DNA of 64,000 nt from Cloacimonetes bacterium UBA5614 (GCA_002424605.1 DIKQ01000013.1:62001-126000), one strand, 5' to 3'. Shown: positions 51,657 to 60,546, counted from the first letter of the stretch. The notes: generated by a model not told the origin, from the sequence alone. A program made the numbers and translations.

Positions 51657-52991
51657 CTAAAATCTTTCCCACAGTTTTGAAGCGCATCCCCTTGACTTTG
51701 CAGCCACTTCCGCTTCGTCCAGGTCAAGCTGAAGCTGTTTGTTCTGAAACAGGATGTTACCCGCGCAGATAGTGGTATCCACCTGCGCCTGCGAGATTCC
51801 GTATATGACGTGACCTCTCCAGGTATTGGCATCCAGCGGGGTGGGGGGATAATAGTCCATCAGTACAAGGTCGGCTGCCAGGCCTTCTTTTAGCATACCC
51901 AACTGATTGTCCCAATAGCGGTTGGCTATAATTGCGTTGTTCTTCAGCAGGGTATCTGATATCTCCATGAAGCCCTGCGAGGGGTCATGTTTCAGGTGTT
52001 GCGCCCAAAGGCCTACCCGCAGTTCCTCCGGCATATTGACCGTCATTGCATCCGTGCCGAGACCCACCAGGATGCCCTTTTGGACGAGTTTAACCACGTC
52101 TGCAATCCCGACTGCGTTGTTCAGGTTTGACTGCGGATTGTGAGCAACTGCCACGCCTTTGTCAGCCAAAATTTCCATCTCTTCTTCATCGATATGGACA
52201 CAGTGCGCCGCCAGGGTTTTTCCGTTCAAAAGGCGGAAGTCATTCAAGCGGTTGACCACTTTTTTCCCAAAGCGCTTCATATTATAATTCTCATCAGAGG
52301 CGGCTTCCGCCACGTGGATATGATAACCGCAGTTCAGTTTATCACCTTCTGCGGCAATAGCTTCCAGCGTTTCATCGCTCAGGGTGAAGGCGGCGTGCAT
52401 GCCGAACAGCCCTTTGAGAAAGTCACTTTTCTTTGACTGCACATTTTCCAGCCACTGCACGTTTTCCCTGATGCCTTCCAGCGTTTTGGGACCGCCGTCC
52501 CGGTCTGAAACCTCGTAGCATAGATTTGCCCGGATGCCAGTCTGCAAAACCGCTTTGGCAATCATATCAAGTGAACCGGCGATGGCTCCGGGAGAGGCAT
52601 GGTGGTCAATGATGGTGGTGGTGCCGTGCCTGATGGCATCAAGCGCGGAAACCAGCGCAGAATAGTATATATCGTCCGTCAAAAGCTGCTTGTCCAGACG
52701 CCACCAGAGGTTTTCCAGCACTTCATTGAAGTCCGCGGACGGCTTGGCTTTGCCCAAACCCCGCACCAGCGTGCTGTAAAAGTGGTGGTGGGCATTGATG
52801 AATCCCGGCAGGACTACTTTTCCGGCTGCGTCTATCTCTTTCCCCGCAAATCCTTTAACCTCACTTTTCGGGCAAATCCGGCTGATTTTTCCATCCTGCA
52901 CCATCAGCGCATGGTCATAAAGAACCGGGGTTTCCGGATTCATGGTGATTATTATTCCATTGCTTATCAATAAGTTGCTCATTATCAGCAC
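51657..52991 (-). CDS. ssnA: SsnA-type amidohydrolase/aminohydrolase
   Basis: 444 residues counting from the GTG at 52991; ATG at 52982 (three residues shorter) is an equally likely start. TRZ/ATZ-type metal-dependent amidohydrolase: GFINAHHHFYSTLVRG (about residue 63), NLWWRLDKQL, IDHHASPGAI (about 121), IHVAEAAS (about 225), LAAHCVHID (about 261), HNPQSNLNN and GLGTDAM (about 315). The sequence follows SsnA of E. coli, including the LWWRLD and DHHASP motifs. It probably deaminates or dechlorinates a ring compound, guanine-like substrates being the usual suggestion. It is the first gene of the minus arm, divergent from the plus arm across a 500-base region. Confidence 0.9.
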   Translation of the reverse strand: MLIMSNLLISNGIIITMNPETPVLYDHALMVQDGKISRICPKSEVKGFAGKEIDAAGKVVLPGFINAHHHFYSTLVRGLGKAKPSADFNEVLENLWWRLDKQLLTDDIYYSALVSALDAIRHGTTTIIDHHASPGAIAGSLDMIAKAVLQTGIRANLCYEVSDRDGGPKTLEGIRENVQWLENVQSKKSDFLKGLFGMHAAFTLSDETLEAIAAEGDKLNCGYHIHVAEAASDENYNMKRFGKKVVNRLNDFRLLNGKTLAAHCVHIDEEEMEILADKGVAVAHNPQSNLNNAVGIADVVKLVQKGILVGLGTDAMTVNMPEELRVGLWAQHLKHDPSQGFMEISDTLLKNNAIIANRYWDNQLGMLKEGLAADLVLMDYYPPTPLDANTWRGHVIYGISQAQVDTTICAGNILFQNKQLQLDLDEAEVAAKSRGCASKLWERF

Positions 52992-53106
52992 CGCCTTTCT
53001 TTCCTGTGCAGTTTGTTGACAAAATCCATTATCATCTTTTCTGTGAATGGGATGCTCTTGTCAATCAAATTGTATGTTTTCCGTCTGAAAACCGGTTGTT
53101 TCCTGC

Positions 53107-53203
53107 TCCTTGCCTGCTTAGATGCCGCGAAGATGTCCCGAAGCCTCACGAAGAAAGTTCGGTCATCTCCGCGGCATCTTCGGGACATCTCATAGAGGAA
53201 GAA
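53107..53203. repeat. Palindromic interspersed repeat, family A, copy 2
   Basis: GATGCCGCGAAGATGTCCCGAAG (as short words GATGCCGCGAAG and GATGTCCCGAAG) and the counterpart CCGCGGCATCTTCGGGACAT, separated by CCTCACGAAGAAAGTTCGGTCATCT-type core; the flank GAGGAAGAAG is shared with copy 3. Confidence 0.8.
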
Positions 53204-53207
53204 GCGG

Positions 53208-53244
53208 AAAAAGAAAAAGCGGCAGGGGGGAGAATCCCTGCCGC
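53208..53244 (-). terminator. Intrinsic terminator on the minus strand
   Basis: Perfect 9-bp stem GCGGCAGGG (53219-53227) and CCCTGCCGC (53236-53244), followed on the minus strand by TTTTTCTTTTTCC. No minus-strand gene precedes it, so it may close a short non-coding transcript. Confidence 0.65.
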
Positions 53245-53285
53245 ATTTCGTTGAGCCATCGTGATAGGAGGATCCGATGAGCAAA

Positions 53286-53361
53286 GGAGTTTACTGCCTC
53301 TTCCGACAGAGCTACCGGCGGGCGCCTGCCCTGCCTTTTTAGCGGGTTTGACAGTAGCTCC
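53286..53361. other. Candidate structured RNA segment of unknown class
   Basis: The ends GGAGTTTACTG (53286-53296) and CAGTAGCTCC (53352-53361) pair, with an inner CTCT/AGAG hairpin and a GGCGGGCGCCTGCC self-complementary part. On the minus strand it would be followed after about 40 bases by a strong terminator, making a transcript of about 155 bases; on the plus strand it would be a leader of the hydroxylase operon. It matches no riboswitch I can recall in detail. Confidence 0.35.
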
Positions 53362-53491
53362 TAATCTTAAAATAACTGATTTTGCCAAAAAGACCAAATA
53401 ATTTGGCGAAAAAAAGCCGGAATCAGATGGGGAAAATGCCTCCCTGAAAAAAATCTTTACAAACAAAGCAGGTTCATTATAGTAATAAATT

Positions 53492-55018
53492 ATGAAAATT
53501 ACGGATGTAAAGATGGAAAAAAGCTCGGGACACCTCAATCTTGCGCAGATAGCTTTCTGGTTGAACGGCAAGAAGATGCAGTTTGATATACCGCCGGGAA
53601 TCACCACCCTGGAACTGCTGAACGACAAGCTATCCATGTCCGGCACCAAGAGCAGCTGCAACGAAGGCGACTGCGGAGCCTGCACGGTTATCATCGGGCA
53701 GAGAAAGAATGGCGCAACTTCTTACCAAACAGTTAATTCCTGCCTCTATCCCGCTTTCCGCCTGCACGGCAAACACCTGATTACGGTGGAAGGAATCTCC
53801 GGGAAAGACGAACTCCATCCCGTCCAAACTGCGTTGCTGGATGAACACGGCACCCAATGCGGTTTTTGCACCCCGGGATTTGTGATGTCATTGCTGGGAC
53901 TCTTTCTGAACAATCCCAAACCGGGCAAAGCTGACATCCTGGCTGCCCTGGAAGGCAATCTCTGCCGGTGCACGGGTTATGACAGCATTATGAAAGCCGC
54001 CAATCTGCTGAAAAAACGCATCAAAGATAATGCGGACCTGTTGCCGTCTGCCCTGCGCAAGGTGGAAAAGCTGCTCAATAAGACCAATCCGCCCCTTTTG
54101 TATAAACGTGTTGAGAACACCGAGGGTTGGGAGACATATAAATGTTACTGCCCCAAATCATTAAGCGAGCTATGGCAAAATATAGTGACCTGTAAAAAAA
54201 CCGGCAGCTACAAATTCATCGCCGGCGGAACCGACCTGATGGTCTTGGCAAATATTCAGCATATCCACTATGCCAATCTGATTGATTTATCACAAGTTAG
54301 CGAATTGGACGGCATAGCCATCCAAAACAGTGAACTGCATATCGGAGGCAATGTCACGCTGACCGAACTGCAACATAACAAACTGGTAAAAAAGCACTTT
54401 CCCCTTATGATTACCGCCATTGAGCAGATGGCAAGCACCCAGATTCGCAACACCGCAACCCTGGCAGGCAATATCGCCAATGCTTCTCCAGTAGCGGACG
54501 GAGCTACAACCTTGCTGGCTTTGCAGGCAAAGGTGGTGCTGGCATCCTCGCGGGGAGACCGGACAGTCGAATTGTCAAAGTATTACCACGCCTACAAGCA
54601 GACGGAGCTGAAGCCGGAAGAAGTAATCCGCACGGTCGTTTTGCCCCTGCCCTCAGCGGATAAGCACTGGCAGGGCTTCCTGAAATCTGCCAAACGCAAG
54701 GCGGTCGATATTTCGGGAGTGGTGTCCGCCGTGCTTATCTCATACAAGGGAAATAAGATAACCCAGGCAGTCATCAGCTTTGGCGGAGTAGCCCCCTATC
54801 CTGCCCGGGCTTTGAAAACAATGACATTCCTTGCCGGTAAAACCATCTCCGGCAAGCTGATAGAACAGGCAGCCCATTTGGCTCAAAGCGAATTTACCCC
54901 CATTTCAGATGTCCGGGGACAGAAAGACTACCGTTCTGTCCTAATAAGAAACCATCTCATCCGGCACCTGACCTGTTTCCTGGATGCAGTTAAACCTCAG
55001 CAGGGGAGTATGTTATGA
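53492..55018 (+). CDS. Fused 2Fe-2S/FAD subunit of a xanthine-dehydrogenase-family enzyme
   Basis: 508 residues combining two subunits. Residues 1-175: ferredoxin domain with the 2Fe-2S sites CNEGDCGACTVI (about 53), QCGFCTPGFVMSLLG (about 125) and LCRCTGYDSIMKAA (about 157). Residues 200-400: FAD-binding domain with FIAGGTDLMVL (about 243), STQIRNTATLAGNIANASPVADG (about 310) and DVRGQKDYRSVL at the end, as in CoxM/XdhB-type medium subunits. This is the layout of bacterial XdhA. It feeds electrons from the large subunit, encoded next with a 4-base overlap. It opens the plus arm. Confidence 0.92.
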   Translation: MKITDVKMEKSSGHLNLAQIAFWLNGKKMQFDIPPGITTLELLNDKLSMSGTKSSCNEGDCGACTVIIGQRKNGATSYQTVNSCLYPAFRLHGKHLITVEGISGKDELHPVQTALLDEHGTQCGFCTPGFVMSLLGLFLNNPKPGKADILAALEGNLCRCTGYDSIMKAANLLKKRIKDNADLLPSALRKVEKLLNKTNPPLLYKRVENTEGWETYKCYCPKSLSELWQNIVTCKKTGSYKFIAGGTDLMVLANIQHIHYANLIDLSQVSELDGIAIQNSELHIGGNVTLTELQHNKLVKKHFPLMITAIEQMASTQIRNTATLAGNIANASPVADGATTLLALQAKVVLASSRGDRTVELSKYYHAYKQTELKPEEVIRTVVLPLPSADKHWQGFLKSAKRKAVDISGVVSAVLISYKGNKITQAVISFGGVAPYPARALKTMTFLAGKTISGKLIEQAAHLAQSEFTPISDVRGQKDYRSVLIRNHLIRHLTCFLDAVKPQQGSML

Positions 55019-57318
55019 AAAAGCTTCCCTGGCATATCAACGGTCCGCTGCACGTAAAGGGCGCCAGTAAGTTTATCGGTGAAGACACCAAGCCGGAAGG
55101 CATGCTGTATGCCCGGTTCCTGTTCAGTCCTGTGGCTCATGCCTTGATAAAGAAGCTTGATGTTTCCCAAGCCATGGAACTGCCCGATGTCACTGCCGTT
55201 ATTACATATAAGGACATTCCGGGAGTAAACCAGATTGGACACGTCCTCAAAGACGAGCCGCTGTTCCCCGAGCGTGAAATCATGTATCTCGGGCAACCGC
55301 TTGCCATGGTGCTGTCTCCCTATCCCAAGGCGGCAGAACAGGCAGTGAAACTGATAGAGCTGGATTATAAGGAGCTTACGCCTATATTTGACGTAGAAGA
55401 AGCGGATAACCAGAAAGAGTGGTATATCCCCGAGCGCAGGATTGAATGCGGAAATGTAAAGCAGGCGCTGAAAGAAGCGGAGTTCACGCTATCGGGTGTG
55501 GTGGAGTCTTCCAACCAGGAGCACTTCTATATGGAAACCCAGCGCTGCTGGGCAATTCCCGGCGAAGGTGATGCGCTAACCCTTTACTGCGGAACCCAGA
55601 GCACGATGGAAGTACAGGAAGTGCTGTCCCACGTGCTGGGGATTTCCGTAAACAATATCGTGCTGGACGTACGGCGTCTGGGCGGAGCTTTTGGAGGCAA
55701 GGAAAGAGCCGGAACGCTGTGGGGCTGTCTGGCGGGACTGGCGGCTTTTGTCACAAAAAGACCCGTGGAAGTAAAGCTGGAGCGCACGGAAGATATCCTG
55801 GCAACAGGTAAAAGGCATCCCTTCCACAGCAGGTATAAAGTCGGCTTTGACAGGAAAGGGAAAATCACTGCCTATGACGTGGAACTGCTTGCCAACGGCG
55901 GCGCTTATGCCGACCTGTCCATTGCCATCCTGGAACGCGCCATGTTCCATGCTGAAAACGCCTACTATATCCCAAACGTGCTTATCAGGGGACGCGCCTG
56001 CCGGACCAACCTGCCGCCCAATACCGCTTTCCGTGGATTCGGGGCTCCGCAGGGAATCTTTGTCATTGAAAGCATTATCGAGGAAATTGCCGGCAAACTG
56101 CATCTGGACCCGCTGCAGGTGAGATTGACCAATCTTTACCGCAAGGGCGATTTTGCCCCCTATGGTCAGCCTATTAGGGAGACAAACCTGCGAGCCCTCT
56201 ATGCCAAACTCAAAAAGGCATCCGGTTATGCCGGACTGAAAAAGGACGTTGCCAGGTTCAATCAAGCCAACAGCAGTAAAAAGCAGGGCATCGCCACGGT
56301 TCCCGTCAAGTTCGGGATTTCCTTCACCACTGCTTTGCTCAACCAGGGCTCAGCCCTCATCTGGATTTATATCGATGGCACGGTATCCATTACCACCGGA
56401 GGTATTGAGATGGGGCAGGAAGTCAATAGCAAAGTGGCTTTGGTGGTGGCAAGCGTGCTGGGAATCTCTTTTAACAGAATAAGGGTGGAAAGCAGTAATT
56501 CTCAAAGGGTGGGAAATGCCTCCCCGACGGCAGCTTCCACCGGTTCTGACATAAACGGCAACGCTGCCCGCATCGCTGCGGAACAAATCAAGGAACGCCT
56601 GTCAAAGCTGGCTGCCTCCATCCTGTCTGAAAGAGCAAAGCAGCAGCTTTCCGCCAAGGATATTGCTTTCGCGGAAGACAAGGCATTCATAAAGGAAAAA
56701 CCCTCTCTGCATATCAGCTTCCCGGAACTCATCAGGGCTGCCTACAACAGCCGCATATCCCTGGGTGCGCATGGCTATTATGCCACCCCGAAAGTGCATT
56801 TTAACCGCGATACCGGCAAGGGGCATCCCTTTGCCTACTATGTTTACGGCTGCGCTCTGGTGAGAGTGGAAATTGATACGCTGACCGGTGACAGCACCAT
56901 CCTGGACACCTATATAATCCACGAAACAGGACCTTCGCTGCATGATGACATCGACCGCGGTCAAATCATCGGCGCTTTTATCCAGGCGATGGGCTGGTGC
57001 ACGATGGAAGATATGCCCCATGATTCCAAAGGCAGATACCTGGCGCTTTCGCCTTCCACCTACAAAATCCCGGGCATACGTGACCTGCCGGAAAACCTTG
57101 TGGTGGAGATGGTCCAGTCCCCCTGCAGGGAAGCCAGCGTACTGGGCAGCAAGGCAGTGGGAGAACCGCCCTTTATCTACGGTGAAGCCGTCTGGTTCGC
57201 CATCCGCAATGCCATCTCCGCTGTTTCAGACAAGGACATAATACCCAACCTGAAATTCCCCGCCACGCCGGAAGCAATTCTGATGGCGATTGAAGCAATC
57301 AAGCAAACTAAAGCATAA
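55015..57318 (+). CDS. Molybdopterin-binding subunit, xanthine dehydrogenase family (plus arm)
   Basis: 767 residues. N-terminal LHVKGASKFIGEDTKPEGMLYARFLFSPVAHA, molybdopterin motifs LGGAFGGKERAG (about residue 223), NTAFRGFGAPQG (about 336), and the catalytic Glu in LGSKAVGEPPFIYGEAVWFAIRNA (about 711). This is the XdhB-like large subunit that carries out heterocycle hydroxylation. Together with the fused FeS/FAD subunit upstream it makes a complete three-cofactor enzyme, unlike the minus-arm pair. It ends 11 bases before the DPD-like gene. The two large subunits in this window differ in their substrate-loop segments, so they likely act on different compounds. Confidence 0.93.
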   Translation: MKKLPWHINGPLHVKGASKFIGEDTKPEGMLYARFLFSPVAHALIKKLDVSQAMELPDVTAVITYKDIPGVNQIGHVLKDEPLFPEREIMYLGQPLAMVLSPYPKAAEQAVKLIELDYKELTPIFDVEEADNQKEWYIPERRIECGNVKQALKEAEFTLSGVVESSNQEHFYMETQRCWAIPGEGDALTLYCGTQSTMEVQEVLSHVLGISVNNIVLDVRRLGGAFGGKERAGTLWGCLAGLAAFVTKRPVEVKLERTEDILATGKRHPFHSRYKVGFDRKGKITAYDVELLANGGAYADLSIAILERAMFHAENAYYIPNVLIRGRACRTNLPPNTAFRGFGAPQGIFVIESIIEEIAGKLHLDPLQVRLTNLYRKGDFAPYGQPIRETNLRALYAKLKKASGYAGLKKDVARFNQANSSKKQGIATVPVKFGISFTTALLNQGSALIWIYIDGTVSITTGGIEMGQEVNSKVALVVASVLGISFNRIRVESSNSQRVGNASPTAASTGSDINGNAARIAAEQIKERLSKLAASILSERAKQQLSAKDIAFAEDKAFIKEKPSLHISFPELIRAAYNSRISLGAHGYYATPKVHFNRDTGKGHPFAYYVYGCALVRVEIDTLTGDSTILDTYIIHETGPSLHDDIDRGQIIGAFIQAMGWCTMEDMPHDSKGRYLALSPSTYKIPGIRDLPENLVVEMVQSPCREASVLGSKAVGEPPFIYGEAVWFAIRNAISAVSDKDIIPNLKFPATPEAILMAIEAIKQTKA

Positions 57319-57329
57319 ATCGAGGAAAC

Positions 57330-59831
57330 ATGTACCAGTCATACCTGACCGATGCCCAGCTCAAAAGCGAAATCAAGCGCTGCGAATACTGCGAGGAAAA
57401 GCCCTGCAAGACTGCCTGTCCTGCCGACTGCTCACCCGCCGATTTCATTATGGCTGCCGCCAAAGGCATGTCCCAGGACTATAAACGCGCCGCAGCCATC
57501 ATACTTGGCAGCAATCCATTGGGAGGCATCTGCGGAGCTGTCTGTCCGGATTACCATTGCCAGAAAGCGTGCTCAAGAGAGGGATTTGACACCCCCATCC
57601 AAATCCCGGCTGTGCAGGCGACCATCATCAAAAAAACCAAAGAGCTGAACCAGATGCCCGTCTTTACCAAACCCATACCCAACGGACGCAAAGCCATTGT
57701 GATAGGCGCCGGTCCTGCCGGACTGGGCGCAGCGGTGACCCTGGCTCAATACGGCTGGAAAGTGGATGTCATGGACGAGAATGCCTCTGCAGGCGGCGCT
57801 TGCCGGTTGATTCCCGGACACCGTTTGCCGGAAGACCTGCTGGGCAGCGATATCGCCTTCCTGGAAAGCTCTTTTGACATAAAGTTTCATTTCAATCAAG
57901 CCATTTACCCTCAACCCGAGCACTATAAAAAAGACTACGATGCCATAGTGGTCGCAGTTGGGCTCACCAAGCCCGTTGAACTGGACATACCCGGCAAAGA
58001 GGCCGTCATCTTTGGCATGGACTTTCTGCGCACCAGGGACAAAGCGCTGGTTGCAGGCAAAAGAGTCGCTGTGGTAGGCGGAGCTATTGGCGCTGACCTT
58101 GCGATAACGGCACAACACCTTGATGCATCCCATGTGGAAATGATAGTGCTGGAAAGCTTTGCAGAGATGCCTCTTACTGCCGTCGAGAAACAGGAACTCA
58201 TCGATGCGGGAATTCACATTACCAACCGCACCCGCATCCCGGAAGTCATGCATAAAAACGGAAAACCCTTTGCCATAAAGACCCGGCCTGTCTTCCTGCC
58301 GGCAGGTGAATCATTCCATCCCTCCAAAGTAATGGACGAACCCGGCAGCACAGACCAGACCCGTCTCTTTGATGTTGTCTTCATGGCTGTCGGCAACAGA
58401 TCCGGCATCCGTCCTTCCGATTTGTCTCCCTGCATCTTTGATATCTCCGTCGAACCAGACGCTTCCTGCCTGTGCTGCAGCGGTGATATGCTCAACGGAC
58501 CCACCACTGTGGTGGAAGCCGTCGCAGCCGGCAAGAACACCGCCTTCCGGATAGAAGCCCGGTTCAGCCAAACCGAACCCCCGCAGATTGACAAGCCCAC
58601 CAAGAGCAGGCAACCCATCCCCGGCAAAATCATGCTACCGGTTCCGGTGGAAGCTGAATTCTTCGGACACAGGATTAAAAGCCCCTTCCTGCTTTCCGCC
58701 GCTCCTCCCACCGATGGCTACGAGCAGATGAAAAAGGCATATGAAGCCGGCTGGGCGGGCGGAATCATGAAAACCGCCTTTGATGGAGTTCCCATCCACA
58801 TTCCCGGCGAATACATGATTGTCTTCAGCGACAGCACCTATGGCAATTGCGACAACGTTTCAGAGCATGACCTGGACCGGGTCTGCGGAGAGATAAAAAA
58901 GCTTGTGGCCGAGTTTCCCGACCGCCTGACCATGGCAAGCACCGGAGGTCCTGTCACAGGCGACGATGCTGCTGACAAAGCCGTCTGGCAGTCAAACACG
59001 GTAAAGCTGGAAAATTCCGGCGTTATGGGCATTGAATACTCCCTATCCTGTCCGCAGGGCGGAGACGGCACGCACGGCGACATCGTCTCCCAGAATGCGG
59101 CTCTTACCGCCAAAATCATTGACTGGGTGATGGAAGTGTCCCATCCCGCCGTTCCCAAGCTGTTCAAGCTTACCGGCGCCGTCACCTCCATCGCTCCCAT
59201 CATCGATGCCATCAAGACAGTGCTGGACCGCTATCCTGACAAACCGGCGGGAGTCACGCTGGCAAACACTTTCCCGACCCTCGCTTTCCGCGACAAACCC
59301 AAAGGCAGATGGGACGAAGGAGTCCTCTATGGAATGTCCGGAGAAGGCGTCCTGCCCATCAGCTATCTCACCATTTCCCGCGCTACCGGCAGAGGTGTTT
59401 CCATTTCAGGCAACGGCGGACCGATGGATTACAAGGCAGCCGCTGATTTCCTTGCGCTTGGGGCTGAAACCGTCCAGTTCTGCACCATCGTGGAAAAGTA
59501 TGGCTATCATATCATTGACGAGTTGGAATGCGGTCTCAGTTACCTGATGGAAGCGCGCAATATTCATAGCATAAAGGAACTGGTCGGCATCGCCCTACCA
59601 GCTCCGGTCACCGATTTTATGGATTTGCCTCCCAGGCAGAAAGTCTCATCTTTGGTGCGCGAACTCTGCGTGCATTGCGGAAACTGCACCCGGTGCCCCT
59701 ATCTCGCCATAACTCTGGATGAGGACAAACTCCCTGTGATAGATGAAGATAAGTGCGTCGGATGTTCACTCTGCGTTCAGAAATGCTTCGCCGGAGCATT
59801 AAAGATGAAGGATTTGCCAAATTCGGTCTGA
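57330..59831 (+). CDS. Single-chain dihydropyrimidine-dehydrogenase-like flavoprotein (PreT-PreA fusion)
   Basis: 833 residues in the order known from eukaryotic DPD. Residues 1-95: FeS-binding helical domain with many Cys (CEYCEEKPCKTAC; CGAVCPDYHCQKAC). Residues 115-410: FAD/NAD(P)H domain with IGAGPAGLGAA (about 124) and AVVGGAIGADLAITA. Residues 430-760: FMN TIM barrel (SPFLLSAAPPTDGYEQMKKAY; GNGGPMDYKAAADFLALGAETVQFCT; SYLMEARNIHSIKELVG). Residues 770-825: two 4Fe-4S motifs (CVHCGNCTRC; CVGCSLCVQKC). In DPD the catalytic Cys lies in a loop after SCPHG; here SCPQGGDGTHGDIVSQNA has no Cys at that place, judged by eye. Likely role: NAD(P)H-linked redox on a ring compound. It differs in domain order from YgfK. 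Confidence 0.85.
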   Translation: MYQSYLTDAQLKSEIKRCEYCEEKPCKTACPADCSPADFIMAAAKGMSQDYKRAAAIILGSNPLGGICGAVCPDYHCQKACSREGFDTPIQIPAVQATIIKKTKELNQMPVFTKPIPNGRKAIVIGAGPAGLGAAVTLAQYGWKVDVMDENASAGGACRLIPGHRLPEDLLGSDIAFLESSFDIKFHFNQAIYPQPEHYKKDYDAIVVAVGLTKPVELDIPGKEAVIFGMDFLRTRDKALVAGKRVAVVGGAIGADLAITAQHLDASHVEMIVLESFAEMPLTAVEKQELIDAGIHITNRTRIPEVMHKNGKPFAIKTRPVFLPAGESFHPSKVMDEPGSTDQTRLFDVVFMAVGNRSGIRPSDLSPCIFDISVEPDASCLCCSGDMLNGPTTVVEAVAAGKNTAFRIEARFSQTEPPQIDKPTKSRQPIPGKIMLPVPVEAEFFGHRIKSPFLLSAAPPTDGYEQMKKAYEAGWAGGIMKTAFDGVPIHIPGEYMIVFSDSTYGNCDNVSEHDLDRVCGEIKKLVAEFPDRLTMASTGGPVTGDDAADKAVWQSNTVKLENSGVMGIEYSLSCPQGGDGTHGDIVSQNAALTAKIIDWVMEVSHPAVPKLFKLTGAVTSIAPIIDAIKTVLDRYPDKPAGVTLANTFPTLAFRDKPKGRWDEGVLYGMSGEGVLPISYLTISRATGRGVSISGNGGPMDYKAAADFLALGAETVQFCTIVEKYGYHIIDELECGLSYLMEARNIHSIKELVGIALPAPVTDFMDLPPRQKVSSLVRELCVHCGNCTRCPYLAITLDEDKLPVIDEDKCVGCSLCVQKCFAGALKMKDLPNSV

Positions 59832-59865
59832 TAATTGCATATTTCCCTCTCCTGCCCTGCACGCC

Positions 59866-59927
59866 TCGAGGAGATAACGGGGAGAATACGTGGGGATTCC
59901 CCACGATACCCCCTCGCATCAAGCAGG
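59866..59927 (+). repeat. Long palindromic repeat, family B, copy 2
   Basis: Related to 28311-28374. Contains CGTGGGGATTCCCCACG, a perfect palindrome, with outer GAGATAACGG and CGATACCCCCTCG parts. It lies between the DPD-like gene and the ferredoxin operon and may attenuate read-through. Confidence 0.75.
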
Positions 59928-59965
59928 GAAGAAACATAGAATTGTAAAAGGAAACATAAGGAAAA

Positions 59966-60526
59966 ATGAAGCTGAAACTGAAAAGCAACACAATATTAAT
60001 CGGCCTGCTCGGATGCATTGCCATTCTGTTGGCAGTCAGCGCGATATCCGCCTCTGATGCCGGAACTGAGAGCCGTGAAATCACGGGAACAATCACACTC
60101 AGCAAAGACAGACACATCCTGCAGAGCGGCAAGGATAAGCTAATCCTTTCCATGCTACCGCCGTCAGCGCTGGATAGCCTGGGCTTCACTCCCGCAGAAG
60201 GGGATACCCTGACTGTGAAAGGTTTTATGAGCAGGGGAGTTCTGGTCACGGAAACTGCCTTGTGGAAGGGCCGGACCTTCGCTTTCCGCGATTCGCTTTA
60301 CCAGTTTACCAGGCCTGAAACCGGCAATTGGAAAGTGGAACCCTCCGGCTGCATCAGTTGCCGCTTGTGCGTAAACTTCTGCCCCAATCAGGCAATCTCC
60401 ATGCAAAAGACCGCCAACGGAGTCAAAGCAGTCATCGAGCAATCACTCTGCTCCGGCTGCAATGTCTGCATTGAAGGCAATCTGGACCGTTTCCGCGGCT
60501 GCCCTACCGGCGCCATCACAAAATGA
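59966..60526 (+). CDS. Membrane-anchored/exported 4Fe-4S protein with beta-barrel-like domain
   Basis: 186 residues. KLKLK before a hydrophobic segment (about residues 9-29) predicts N-in/C-out, so the rest should be extracytoplasmic. Residues 35-110 form a small beta-rich domain (EITGTITLSKDRHILQSGKDK; GFTPAEGDTLTVKGFM), OB-fold-like in pattern. Residues 115-185 carry two ferredoxin motifs: CISCRLCVNFCPNQAI (about 130) and CSGCNVC with a distal CP (about 155-180). The spacing of the second motif is extended (C-x2-C-x2-C, then 11 residues to C-P). The following ferredoxin gene starts 20 bases past this stop. Function unknown; probably an electron carrier. Confidence 0.8.
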   Translation: MKLKLKSNTILIGLLGCIAILLAVSAISASDAGTESREITGTITLSKDRHILQSGKDKLILSMLPPSALDSLGFTPAEGDTLTVKGFMSRGVLVTETALWKGRTFAFRDSLYQFTRPETGNWKVEPSGCISCRLCVNFCPNQAISMQKTANGVKAVIEQSLCSGCNVCIEGNLDRFRGCPTGAITK

Positions 60527-60546
60527 CAATATTTCAGAGGTACGAG

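Larger units (their letters stand above)
52992..53491. other. Divergent control region of the two-armed catabolic cluster
   Basis: 500 bases containing, from left to right, the family A palindromic repeat (53107-53203), a minus-strand intrinsic terminator (53208-53244), a folded segment (53286-53361) and a region before the plus-arm start with no convincing -35/-10. No ORF here has coding character. The transcriptional start sites of both arms must lie in or near this stretch. Confidence 0.6.

Noticed and set aside
53286..53361. Possible tRNA or molybdenum-cofactor riboswitch
   Set aside because: The 76-base length is right for a tRNA, but there is no D-arm, anticodon arm or T-loop. I also could not match the conserved core of the Moco RNA motif, so it is reported only as an unknown structure.
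53146..53694. Minus-strand open frame of 182 codons across the divergent control region
   Set aside because: It runs through the palindromic repeat, a terminator and the start of the FeS/FAD gene, and its residues look like random translation of repeats.
57330..59831. Calling the DPD-like protein YgfK
   Set aside because: It lies in a ygeY/ssnA context, but its domain order (FeS, FAD/NADPH, FMN barrel, ferredoxin) fits PreT-PreA/DPD rather than what I recall for YgfK.
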